Source: an uncultured Eubacteriales bacterium
Lineage (GTDB): Bacteria; Bacillota; Clostridia; Oscillospirales; Oscillospiraceae
Assembly (NCBI GenBank): GCA_900551495.1
Contig: URWG01000040.1
Span: 1 to 13,385, forward strand
Direction: 5' to 3'
Length of the DNA: 13,385 bases
Shown: positions 6,342 through 13,330 of the stretch, one piece after another
Position numbering within the stretch: position 1 is the first letter of the stretch
How the letters are laid out: the number at the start of each line of letters is the position of its first letter
Made by a program: the position numbers and the translations under genes
The notes under the pieces: model-generated
Seen by the model: the letters and a program-made list of their open reading frames with translations, nothing else
What the model was told of the DNA's origin: nothing
Databases searched by the model: none

Positions 6342-8192
6342 TTATTTCGCACGATTGTCCAAATACTGCAGAAGCTGCGCATCCGTCATGTTCGGCAGAA
6401 CGGTCATCCGTCCAAGCCCGATCAGCGTCTGCGGCAGACCGACAACGACGGTATTCACCCGATCCTCCTCCGTGGTCAGGGTGACCTTATAGCCGCACTC
6501 CCGCAGCACGACGTCGGTCAGGGTCGTATGCGCACCCTCGGGGAACGCGATCACCTCGGGTGTCGGGATGCCGAACGCCGCAAAGGTCTCCGCCTCAAGC
6601 GCCGCATCGTTCCGCACGGCGTCCATATAGTCCGTCTCGGACTCGCCGGAGAAGGGCAGCATATTTTCCCGCGCAGGCGCGAGCTCCTCGAAGGGCTGCC
6701 ACTGGTGCATATCATAGGTGTGCGAGCCGATGGAGATCAGACCGGAGCTCAGCATTTCCGTGATCTCCGCCTGTCCGAAATGGGGGGTCAGGGCGTGCTG
6801 CGTATCCTTATAATATTGATCGTGCCCGATCGAGCAGCCGATGGCAAAGATCGTCGCCTTGAAGCCCAGCTCCCGCAGCACGGGGTAAGCATAGGTATAG
6901 TTGCTGGTATAGCCGTCGTCAAAGGTAATCATGGCCGGCTTTTCGGGAAGGGGCGTGCCGTGCTCCTCAAAGGCGATCAGCTCCTCAAAGGAAATCGGGT
7001 TGTAGCCGTGCTCCTTCAGCAGGCGCATCTGCCGCTCGAACGTCTCGGGATGCAGGGAGGTATCGCTCTCGGGCTGATCGGGGTCAAGGTGATGGTACAG
7101 CAGGATCGGGACGGTCACGCTGCCGCTTTGCAGGAAGGCGCTGTTTTCGGCAGCCGCCTTGAGCTGCGCCGCGTCCGCACACTCCCCCCGGCGGCAAAGG
7201 ACGCCGAAGGCATCGGGCACACGGGCGCTCTCATCGTCGAAGATACGCGCCAAAACAAGGTCGGCGGCGGCGTTGCGGGTATGCGTCACGTCGTAGAAAA
7301 ACCGCTCGTCGTAGGTCAGCGGTGAAATCGAAAAATTCCAATAGTCCGTCACGTCCGCAAGCGCCCGATAGAATTCGTTCAGAACGGCATCGTCGTACTG
7401 CTCGATCTGCTCGCGGCAGAAGGGCGAGAGAATGACCGTCAGCTCCGTCCCCGCGCCGTCGCACATTTCGCGGATCGCGGCGACATTTTCGGCGCAGCGC
7501 CCGATGTCGGGCAGAGTCGTGTCGGCAGTCTCCGCACGGAAATCGTCCCCGTGGAGCGCCATATAATCCGCCATGCTGCCGATGGATTCCGCATCCCGCA
7601 CCCGCTTGTCGTAGGTCCCGCTCTCGGGCAGGAAAACGTCAAAGGGCTGCGGCAGCTCCGTGTCACCGAGAAGAGAGGTCAGCTTTTCCACGGCATAGGA
7701 GGGGCTTGACAGCAGAAAGCGGAGCTTGTAGACCGTTTCGCTCTCGCCGCTTACCTTATAGTAGGGCTTCGAGGTCAGGTCCTCCGTCTTGCCGTGCAGC
7801 GCGTAGGCATCGCTCAGCCCGAGCACAAGGACGATCCGCTTTACCTCGCCCTGCTCCAAAAGATAGCGGACAAGCTCCCGATCGTAGTCGCTGTCTGCAC
7901 CGTAATGGAACATATTGTAGAAGCTGCCGCCGCAGTACCGCTCCAACGTCTCGGGCAGGTAGGACGCGGCGGAGGACGAGCCGATCACGAAGGAATCGTA
8001 CATCCCGCGCCGCTCGGAGATATAGATTGCCTTGCTGTTGCGCGGGTTGAGCGTTTGGGCATAGGCGTCCCATTGCAGCGCCGAGTTCTCAAAGGCGCCG
8101 AAGGGATCGATCAGCCGATTCCCCGCAACGCAGACCACAGCGACCAGCAGCAGCGCGCACACCACGGTCAGGAGCCATTTTTTACCTTGCAA
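6342..8192 (-). CDS. DltD/SGNH-like domain fused to PgaB/IcaB-type polysaccharide deacetylase (CE4)
   Basis: A 616-residue envelope protein that sits where dltD would be. An N-terminal membrane segment (about 7-23) precedes an SGNH-like domain: block I is FVIGSSS with Ser73 the likely nucleophile, and the C-terminal DxxH is Asp301/His304 in YDVTHTRNAA. From about 355 on is a polysaccharide deacetylase: ILLYHHLDP, TFDDGY with Asp425/Asp426, and SHTYDMH with His491 and His496. The four-residue spacing between the two His matches the PgaB/IcaB group as I remember it, rather than the HxxxH of most NodB enzymes. DltD helps transfer D-alanine to teichoic acid outside the membrane; CE4 enzymes remove N-acetyl groups from glycans. 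The start is TTG 8192, with an SD GAGGTGATCC (8205-8196) that overlaps the stop of the MBOAT gene. The native substrate is unknown. Confidence 0.85.
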   Translation of the reverse strand: MQGKKWLLTVVCALLLVAVVCVAGNRLIDPFGAFENSALQWDAYAQTLNPRNSKAIYISERRGMYDSFVIGSSSAASYLPETLERYCGGSFYNMFHYGADSDYDRELVRYLLEQGEVKRIVLVLGLSDAYALHGKTEDLTSKPYYKVSGESETVYKLRFLLSSPSYAVEKLTSLLGDTELPQPFDVFLPESGTYDKRVRDAESIGSMADYMALHGDDFRAETADTTLPDIGRCAENVAAIREMCDGAGTELTVILSPFCREQIEQYDDAVLNEFYRALADVTDYWNFSISPLTYDERFFYDVTHTRNAAADLVLARIFDDESARVPDAFGVLCRRGECADAAQLKAAAENSAFLQSGSVTVPILLYHHLDPDQPESDTSLHPETFERQMRLLKEHGYNPISFEELIAFEEHGTPLPEKPAMITFDDGYTSNYTYAYPVLRELGFKATIFAIGCSIGHDQYYKDTQHALTPHFGQAEITEMLSSGLISIGSHTYDMHQWQPFEELAPARENMLPFSGESETDYMDAVRNDAALEAETFAAFGIPTPEVIAFPEGAHTTLTDVVLRECGYKVTLTTEEDRVNTVVVGLPQTLIGLGRMTVLPNMTDAQLLQYLDNRAK

Positions 8193-8195
8193 GCA

Positions 8196-8205
8196 GGATC
8201 ACCTC
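8196..8205 (-). promoter_or_regulatory. Extended Shine-Dalgarno for a TTG start
   Basis: Minus-strand GAGGTGATCC pairs along 10 nt with the standard 16S 3' end (GGAUCACCUCC), ending 3 nt before TTG 8192. It includes part of the TGA of the upstream gene (8206-8204), so translation of the two is probably coupled. It decides the start of the fusion protein. Confidence 0.75.
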
Positions 8206-9766
8206 AAACATTTTCATAGACATAGGCAATGGGCGTGTAGCCGGCGTTGCCGTAGACGAACAGGACGACCGCCAGCAGCGCCGCGAAAAGAATCAAAAGC
8301 TGAACGAGCCGCTTGCGTTCGCAGAGCCAACGGGCAACGTCCGTCCCCCGCTCGGAGGCAAGGCTGACGGCGAACACCACGCCGAGCATGGGAACGACCT
8401 TCAGCAGCAGCGGCAGCGAGAAGCCCAGCTCCGTCAGCACGGCAGCATTGACGCGGGTCACGCCGAAATGCAGCACCGTCTGCTTCAGCATTCCCAGTGC
8501 GGAACGCAGCGATGCCGCATTGGAAAAGTATCTGCCGATGATGACCAAAAGGTTGGTGCGGAGGATCCCCCAAAGGACGGAGGGCTTCTTCTGTCCGTCG
8601 GCGGAGCGCTTGGAGGGAAGGTGCTTCACGATCGGCGCACGGAACATGGCAAGCGACATCCAAAAGCCGTTCCACAATCCGTAGGCAATATTGGCAAGCC
8701 CGGGTCCCTGCCAAACACCGACCGCTAAGAAGACAAGAAAGGTGCTCAGGCTCGGCACGATACATTTCGCAACGTCCGGCGGCATATGGCGGCGGCAGAA
8801 CTGTGCCAGCTTGCCGAAGGGCTTTGAAAGCGCCAGCGGGTAGAACAGATAGTCCTTCATCCATTCGCCCAGCGAGATATGCCAGCGGCGCCAAAAGTCG
8901 GACAGACTGACGGAAAAATAGGGACGGCAGAAATTTTCCTGCATGGAGATCCCGAACAGGCGGGAAATGCCCATCATCAGGTCAATACCGCCGGAAAAGT
9001 CGCAGTAAAGCTGGACGCAGTAGAGCGCCGCGCCCAAAAAGCAGACGATCCCCGGATACGACACATAGCCGCCGTAGATTTTCGCCACGATCGGCGCGAG
9101 CGCGTCGGCAATCATTGCCTTTTTCAGCACGCCGTAGAGCAGACGCAGGAAGCCGTGCTGGATATTGTCCCACGAAAAATCGTTGCCCTCCGTGAGCTGC
9201 GGCTGCAGGGCGGCAAAGCGGTTGATCGGTCCCTGCACCATCTGCGGGAAGTAGCAGACAAACAGCGTATAACGCAGAAAGCCCCGCTCTGCCCGATGCT
9301 TGCCGCGGCTAATGTCGATCAGATAAGCGGAGGTCTGGAAAATATAGAAGGAAATGCCCAGCGGCAGGAGAAAACGCGGCAGCGTCAGCTCAACAGAGAG
9401 CAGCGCGTTGACCGACGACACCAAAAAGCCGCCGTACTTCAGCAGCACCAAGGACGTAAGGTTCAGCACAAGCGCCAGCGCAAGGACGCGGCGTTTTTTC
9501 CTGTCGTTCGCACGCTTCAGGCGCTTGCGCTCCTCCTTCGTCTCGGCAGCGGGACGAAACGCCGCCAGCCTGTCCAGCCACAAGCCGAACAGGTAAGTAA
9601 GCAGGACGGTCGCAGCGAGATAGCCCGCCATCCGAACGCCGTAGGTCAGATAGAACAGGATGCTCGCCGCCAAAAGGACATATTGCCGCAGGCGCTTCGG
9701 GAGCAGGTAGTACAGCACGACCGCCCCGAGCGCAAAGAGCAGAAAGGTCAGACCCGTGATCGGCAT
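8204..9766 (-). CDS. dltB: MBOAT family membrane O-acyltransferase, DltB-like
   Basis: A 520-residue polytopic membrane protein beginning MPITGLTFLLFALGAVVLYY, with many hydrophobic segments and a basic cytoplasmic loop (KEERKRLKRANDRKKRR, about 77-94). The MBOAT signature RRWHISLGEWMKDYLFYPL contains His296. The second signature, normally WHG with the catalytic His, reads GVWQGPG here with Gln353 in that place. The following IAYGLWNG matches the YGLxxG that follows it in DltB. In the Dlt system this protein moves an activated acyl group from the carrier protein across the membrane. It is longer than classical DltB (about 400) and closer in size to AlgI/PatA-type MBOATs. It starts 3 nt after the carrier-protein gene, with GAGGAG near 9773-9778 as SD. 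Function as an acyltransferase is likely from context, but the Gln makes it uncertain. Confidence 0.9.
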   Translation of the reverse strand: MPITGLTFLLFALGAVVLYYLLPKRLRQYVLLAASILFYLTYGVRMAGYLAATVLLTYLFGLWLDRLAAFRPAAETKEERKRLKRANDRKKRRVLALALVLNLTSLVLLKYGGFLVSSVNALLSVELTLPRFLLPLGISFYIFQTSAYLIDISRGKHRAERGFLRYTLFVCYFPQMVQGPINRFAALQPQLTEGNDFSWDNIQHGFLRLLYGVLKKAMIADALAPIVAKIYGGYVSYPGIVCFLGAALYCVQLYCDFSGGIDLMMGISRLFGISMQENFCRPYFSVSLSDFWRRWHISLGEWMKDYLFYPLALSKPFGKLAQFCRRHMPPDVAKCIVPSLSTFLVFLAVGVWQGPGLANIAYGLWNGFWMSLAMFRAPIVKHLPSKRSADGQKKPSVLWGILRTNLLVIIGRYFSNAASLRSALGMLKQTVLHFGVTRVNAAVLTELGFSLPLLLKVVPMLGVVFAVSLASERGTDVARWLCERKRLVQLLILFAALLAVVLFVYGNAGYTPIAYVYENV

Positions 9767-9769
9767 GGC

Positions 9770-10000
9770 TTACTCCTCGTCCTTCAGCCTTTGCACCATG
9801 GAATAGATCGCCTCGGCGGAGTTGAAGTTCTCGGGGACCAGCTCCTCCACGGAGATCTCGATGTCATAGTGACACATCAGCTCATCGACCAGCATCACAA
9901 TATCCAGCGACTCCAAAATGCCGTCGTCGATGAGCCGCTTCTCGCTGCGGAAATCAACGTCCAGATGCAGTCCGTCCAGCACTTGATAAAGCTCGTTCAT
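9770..10000 (-). CDS. dltC: DltC-like acyl/peptidyl carrier protein
   Basis: A 76-residue acidic protein, typical DltC/ACP length. The motif DDGILESLDIVMLVDEL has Ser31 as the likely 4'-phosphopantetheine attachment site; the usual D-S-L appears as E-S-L. The gene lies between the adenylation enzyme, 4 nt upstream, and the MBOAT gene, 3 nt downstream, in the same A-C-B spirit as dlt clusters (classical dlt order is A-B-C-D). ATG 10000 is preceded by AAAGAGGGG in the end of the adenylation gene. In this setting it would carry an amino acyl thioester to the membrane. It needs a phosphopantetheinyl transferase, which is not in the window. Confidence 0.9.
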   Translation of the reverse strand: MNELYQVLDGLHLDVDFRSEKRLIDDGILESLDIVMLVDELMCHYDIEISVEELVPENFNSAEAIYSMVQRLKDEE

Positions 10001-10004
10001 GGAA

Positions 10005-11507
10005 TTACCCCTCTTTCGACAAAATCAGCAGCGCCCGTCGGTCGATCTTTCCCGTCCGATTCTGCGGGAAGCGCTCCAGCCGACGGCAAACGCTCGGCAG
10101 CATATATTTCGGAAGCCTGTCCCGAAGGTGGGCAAGCAGGACCTTCTCCTCCGCCGCGCCCGTGTAAAACAGTGTCAGCCGCGCAAGCTCCTCACAGTAA
10201 ACGCACGCAGACGCCTCCACACCCTCGGCGGCGTTGGCGCAAAGCTCGATCTCGGACATCTCAATCCGATGTCCCATATACTTGATCTGCGTATCCTTCC
10301 TGCCCGCAAAGAGCAGCCGCCCGTCCCGCCATACGCCGAGGTCGCCCGTGCGGTACATCGGCTCGCGGAACTTGGAATTCAGCGGATTTTGGACAAACGC
10401 CTGTGCGGAGATCAGCGGGCGGTTATAGTAGCCCAGCGCGAGGCAGCTTCCCGTGACGCAGATCTCTCCCATCCGTCCCTCCGCTCGAATCGGCTCGTCG
10501 CCGTCGAGCAGGAATACGTCGCAGTTGGCAAAGGGTCTGCCGATCGGGACCTCGCGCAGCACCTCGTCCGCGTTCTGCACGATATGATAAGTACAGTTGC
10601 AGGTGATCTCCGTCGGACCGTAGAGGTTGACAAACCGCGCCTGCGGGACCGCCTGCATCCAGTATTGCAGCGTCTTTGGCGGCATGACCTCGCCCGAGAA
10701 CATGATATTTTTCAGATACAACGGGCGCAGCGTCTTGAAGGCATTGAGACGGGAGATGATCTTCAGCGCGGGCACCGCCCAAATAACCGTGTCCACCGTG
10801 CGCTCGTTCAGCCGCTCGATGAGCAGCTTTGGGAAGGAAAAGAGCTTCTTTTCCAGTATTTCCAGCCGTCCGCCGACCCTGAGGGAGAGGAAAATATCCT
10901 TGACCGAGACATCGAAATCAAACGGCGCCTGATTGCCCCACACGGCGCCGTCGGCAAAGTCAAAGGCAAGCATAAACTGCTCAACCATGTCGATCACCGA
11001 GCGGTGGCAGACGGAAACGCCCTTCGGCTCGCCCGTGGAGCCGGAGGTGAAGATAACATATAACAGGTCGGTATCCTTGCGCTGCTTCCACGGCGGAGCG
11101 GCTGACGCGGCAGCATTTTCCGCAAGCAGCTCCGTTTGCGAGAGCACGGGAATTCCCTGTGTAAGCGCTGCGTCGAGGCTGCCCCCTGCGGTCAGGACTG
11201 CCGCGGGCGTCAGCGTCTCCAGCATACTCCGAAGTCGGACGGACGGGAGCGTGGGATCGATGGGAACGTAGAAATTTCCGCTGTACACGACAGAGAAAAA
11301 CGCCAAGAGGTCCGTCACGTCATGGCGCAGCAGCACGCAGACGGGCGCATTGACCGTCGAGACCCGTGCGGAGAGTGCCGTTCCCATTCTGCACACCGCC
11401 GACCAAGCCTCGCGGTAGGTCAGCGCGGCGGCGGCATCCGCCCAGCAGATTCGGTCGGGGACCCGTGCGGCGGAAGCCTCCAAATAGGAAAGGACGTTGA
11501 TTATCAA
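10005..11507 (-). CDS. dltA: DltA-like amino-acid adenylation enzyme
   Basis: A 500-residue ANL-family ligase, the length of DltA. The P-loop is TSGSTGEPKG, the aspartate expected to hold the amino group is Asp199 (FDVSVKD), the adenylate motif is LYGPTE, the hinge/ATP segment is MYRTGDLG, and the C-terminal lysine Lys487 sits in NRTGKIDRRAL. An amino-acid substrate is therefore likely, loaded onto the adjacent carrier. One pocket position differs from DltA: the FCGEV motif reads FSGEVM with Ser271 in place of the Cys (Cys269 in the B. cereus enzyme, from memory). TTG 11507 was chosen as start: an SD GGTGATCC (11517-11510) precedes it, and a promoter -10 element lies at 11548-11543, so an ATG at 11552 would lie upstream of the transcription start. 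Length from TTG also matches the family. Confidence 0.88.
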   Translation of the reverse strand: MIINVLSYLEASAARVPDRICWADAAAALTYREAWSAVCRMGTALSARVSTVNAPVCVLLRHDVTDLLAFFSVVYSGNFYVPIDPTLPSVRLRSMLETLTPAAVLTAGGSLDAALTQGIPVLSQTELLAENAAASAAPPWKQRKDTDLLYVIFTSGSTGEPKGVSVCHRSVIDMVEQFMLAFDFADGAVWGNQAPFDFDVSVKDIFLSLRVGGRLEILEKKLFSFPKLLIERLNERTVDTVIWAVPALKIISRLNAFKTLRPLYLKNIMFSGEVMPPKTLQYWMQAVPQARFVNLYGPTEITCNCTYHIVQNADEVLREVPIGRPFANCDVFLLDGDEPIRAEGRMGEICVTGSCLALGYYNRPLISAQAFVQNPLNSKFREPMYRTGDLGVWRDGRLLFAGRKDTQIKYMGHRIEMSEIELCANAAEGVEASACVYCEELARLTLFYTGAAEEKVLLAHLRDRLPKYMLPSVCRRLERFPQNRTGKIDRRALLILSKEG

Positions 11508-11509
11508 AA

Positions 11510-11517
11510 GGATCACC
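11510..11517 (-). promoter_or_regulatory. Extended Shine-Dalgarno for the adenylation gene
   Basis: Minus-strand GGTGATCC, 2 nt before TTG 11507, matches the extended complement of the 16S 3' end. The same sequence type serves the TTG start at 8192, which supports both non-ATG starts. Confidence 0.65.
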
Positions 11518-11542
11518 CCGCATTTCGGACAAATATATGGGA

Positions 11543-11571
11543 AGTATAGCATATTTTGTCTCTTTTTTCAA
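11543..11571 (-). promoter_or_regulatory. Sigma-A-type promoter of the Dlt-like operon
   Basis: On the minus strand the -35 box TTGAAA (11571-11566) and the -10 box TATACT (11548-11543) are separated by exactly 17 nt, with an upstream TG (TGC before TATACT, an extended -10). The transcription start should be near 11536, giving a leader of about 30 nt before TTG 11507. No other convincing promoter is seen inside the operon. Confidence 0.8.
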
Positions 11572-11613
11572 CCGAAAAGGGGGCTTGGACGCAAACTTTA
11601 TCGGCAAAGCGCG

Positions 11614-11640
11614 CCAAAGCCTCCCCTTGCACAGAGGAGG
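11614..11640. repeat. Hairpin-like repeat fragment near the operon start
   Basis: GCCTCC with an imperfect partner GGAGGC around CCTTGCACAGA forms a short hairpin. It resembles the CTCCCTC/GAGGGAG repeats at 3882 and 13333 in composition but is not the same sequence. It lies between the operon promoter and the second MITE-like copy and is probably a remnant. Confidence 0.35.
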
Positions 11641-11668
11641 CAGAGACTGTCAAAAGAGTGTCAAGTCC

Positions 11669-11791
11669 GTCATTGCGAGGGTGCTTGCACCCGTGGCAAT
11701 CTCGCAGAATTGTTTTGAAATTTCGATAAATTTCGGCAAATTCGAAGCATTTCACATGAGATTGCCACGTCGCTTCGCTCCTCGCAATGAC
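11669..11791. repeat. MITE-like inverted-repeat element, copy 2
   Basis: A 123-bp copy with perfect terminal inverted repeats GTCATTGCGAGG and CCTCGCAATGAC. It also has a perfect inner pair, GTGGCAATCTC and GAGATTGCCAC. It differs from the copy at 3702-3828 at only a few scattered positions plus a 4-nt gap, and has the same orientation. It separates the promoter of the minus-strand operon from the plus-strand SipW-type genes. Confidence 0.85.
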
Positions 11792-11889
11792 ACGAAAAAG
11801 GCTTTTCGACACGCCGGCAATAAGCCCGTGCGAATGTCGTCTTTACGGCAAAAAATAAATCGCAAACAAAAAATTAGGAGGAAAAAGCA

Positions 11890-12501
11890 ATGACCAAGAA
11901 AAAAGTAATTCTCAGCATCTGTGCGCTCGTTCTTGTCTGCGTGATCTCTGTCAGCGGAACGCTCGCATATCTCACCGCGCGATCCGATTCCGTTACCAAC
12001 ACCTTCACAGCCGCCGGTACCAAACTTGCGGAAGAGTTTACACTTGACGAGTCTAAGGCAAATCCGGGTAAAACACCCGGCGCCTATGAGCTTAATGAGG
12101 AAGAGCGTGTGCAGAGAAATGAGTACGCAGTGCTCCCCGGTACGACGGTCAAAAAGGACCCGACGATCCATATCACCGGCAGAACCGACGTTCCCGCCTA
12201 CCTTTATGTTGAGGTTCTCGATAGGACCAAGCAAGGCATTGAATATTCGCTGCTTAAACACTGGGAGGTACTCGATGGTGTCATGGGTTTGAATGGTGGT
12301 ACCGTGTACGCTTATATCGGTGAACCGACTGATGGAGATGTCTACATTTTGAATAACAATCAGGTCAGTGTTGCGTCCAATTTTGAATCCCAAGGGGAAA
12401 TCGAATTGACTTTCTATGCTTACATGGCACAGGCATCGCTGGGTGCTGCCCCCTATGCCGATAAAGCGGAGGTCTTTAAGGCTGCTTTCCTGAATAACTG
12501 A
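11890..12501 (+). CDS. Secreted protein with SipW/TasA-type N-terminus
   Basis: A 203-residue protein. Its first 40 residues, MTKKKVILSICALVLV then VSGTLAYLTARSDSVTNTFTAG, match the SipW-dependent signal peptide type of TasA and camelysin-like proteins. A KKDPTIHITG stretch follows, the KDPTxxNTG-like motif seen in that family, and then a beta-rich body with no visible enzyme motif. SipW-type signal peptidases process these proteins, which commonly form extracellular fibres or matrix. The start is ATG 11890 with AGGAGG (11877-11882) ahead. A second gene of the same kind follows after 35 nt, so they are probably one transcription unit. No SipW gene is in the window; it may lie downstream. No reliable promoter was found in 11792-11880. 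Confidence 0.85.
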   Translation: MTKKKVILSICALVLVCVISVSGTLAYLTARSDSVTNTFTAAGTKLAEEFTLDESKANPGKTPGAYELNEEERVQRNEYAVLPGTTVKKDPTIHITGRTDVPAYLYVEVLDRTKQGIEYSLLKHWEVLDGVMGLNGGTVYAYIGEPTDGDVYILNNNQVSVASNFESQGEIELTFYAYMAQASLGAAPYADKAEVFKAAFLNN

Positions 12502-12536
12502 TCGGTTCATATTATTTCTGAAAAGGAGATTTTACC

Positions 12537-13190
12537 ATGAACAAGCGCAGAATTCTTGTAGTATCTCTCGCTGTCTGCCTGATCGCGATTCTGGCGTTCA
12601 CCTCGATCGCAGTCTTTACCGACAGCAAGACGGTCACCAACGTCTTTAAGGCGACCTCCGGCGACGGTCCTACCCCTCCGCAGCCTGAGGACATCTTCGG
12701 TGTGAAGCTCTATGAGACCGACATCACCAAGAATGAGGGCATCACCACCAAGGGCAACACCTACGAGGAGATTCTTCCCGCGCAGAGGCTGACGAAGGAC
12801 CCCACCGTTGAGAACACCGGCATCCATCCGGAGTACGTCCGCCTGATTGTCACCGTTGACAACGCCGCTGCTTGGCAGGCTGCTTGTGCGAGGCACAAGA
12901 TCACCGACCTTGCGACGATCTTCAACGGCTTTAACAAGGACTGGGAGCGCAAGAGCGAGTATGTCGATGAAAAGAACGACACCCTGACCTATGTCTACTA
13001 CCTGAACACCGAGCTGGCGCCGAAGGCTACCTCCACACTGTTTGAGTCCGTGACCATCCCCGCCGACTTTGACGTTGACGATATGGTTTCGCTGGCTTCG
13101 TTCAACCTGACCGTTGAGGCGCAGGCGATCCAGAGCGAGCACATCGGCTGCGACAACGCATTCGACGCTTTCGCAAAGTACTGGGATTGA
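12537..13190 (+). CDS. Second secreted protein with SipW/TasA-type N-terminus
   Basis: A 217-residue protein with the same plan as its neighbour: MNKRRILVVSLAVCLIAILA hydrophobic segment, FTDSKTVTNVFKA, a Pro-rich stretch (TPPQPED), then TKDPTVENTG, the family motif, and a beta-rich body. The two share a short signature but otherwise little sequence, so they look like diverged paralogues rather than recent duplicates. ATG 12537 has AAGGAG (12523-12528) 8 nt upstream. The third-codon bases are very GC-biased compared with the first gene, suggesting high expression or different history; this is an impression, not a calculation. The likely role is an extracellular matrix or fibre component. Stop TGA at 13188-13190, followed by hairpins. 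Confidence 0.85.
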   Translation: MNKRRILVVSLAVCLIAILAFTSIAVFTDSKTVTNVFKATSGDGPTPPQPEDIFGVKLYETDITKNEGITTKGNTYEEILPAQRLTKDPTVENTGIHPEYVRLIVTVDNAAAWQAACARHKITDLATIFNGFNKDWERKSEYVDEKNDTLTYVYYLNTELAPKATSTLFESVTIPADFDVDDMVSLASFNLTVEAQAIQSEHIGCDNAFDAFAKYWD

Positions 13191-13200
13191 CCCTTTTCGA

Positions 13201-13228
13201 CCCGACTCCCCCAAACGGGGGAGTCGGG
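13201..13228. terminator. Strong GC hairpin after the SipW-type genes
   Basis: CCCGACTCCCCC, loop AAAC, GGGGGAGTCGGG forms a 12-bp stem ten bases after the stop at 13190. No T-run follows, so it may be a terminator of atypical type, an mRNA-protecting hairpin, or part of a repeat. It overlaps the next hairpin by 4 nt. Confidence 0.5.
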
Positions 13229-13273
13229 CATACGGATATATTCGGCAATGCTCCGAATGTATCCGTATGCCCG
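13225..13273. repeat. 21-bp near-perfect hairpin overlapping the preceding one
   Basis: CGGGCATACGGATATATTCG... (13225-13245) pairs with 13253-13273 around a 7-nt loop (CAATGCT), with one G-U pair as the only imperfection. Its first four bases are also the end of the hairpin at 13201-13228, so the two folds are mutually exclusive at that edge. No U-tract or gene follows within the window. Confidence 0.6.
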
Positions 13274-13330
13274 AATGAAACGGAGGGAACGGGGCAAGGG
13301 ACCGATCTCTCGGGAGTTCGGCAGCACGTT

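Noticed and set aside
8879..10285. Open frames on the plus strand opposite the MBOAT and adenylation genes (including 9999-11063)
   Set aside because: Their proteins are Arg/Gln/His-rich and motif-free, as expected of frames antisense to GC-rich genes; the minus-strand genes are well supported.
11505..11552. ATG at 11552 as start of the adenylation enzyme
   Set aside because: It overlaps the -10 region, lacks an SD and would add 15 residues (LYFPYICPKC...) not expected in the family; TTG 11507 has an SD and matches family length.
3702..11791. CRISPR array from repeated sequences
   Set aside because: Only two copies about 8 kb apart, no regular spacers and no cas genes.
11792..11880. Promoter for the SipW-type genes
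   Set aside because: AT-rich stretches exist but no -35/-10 pair with acceptable spacing stands out.
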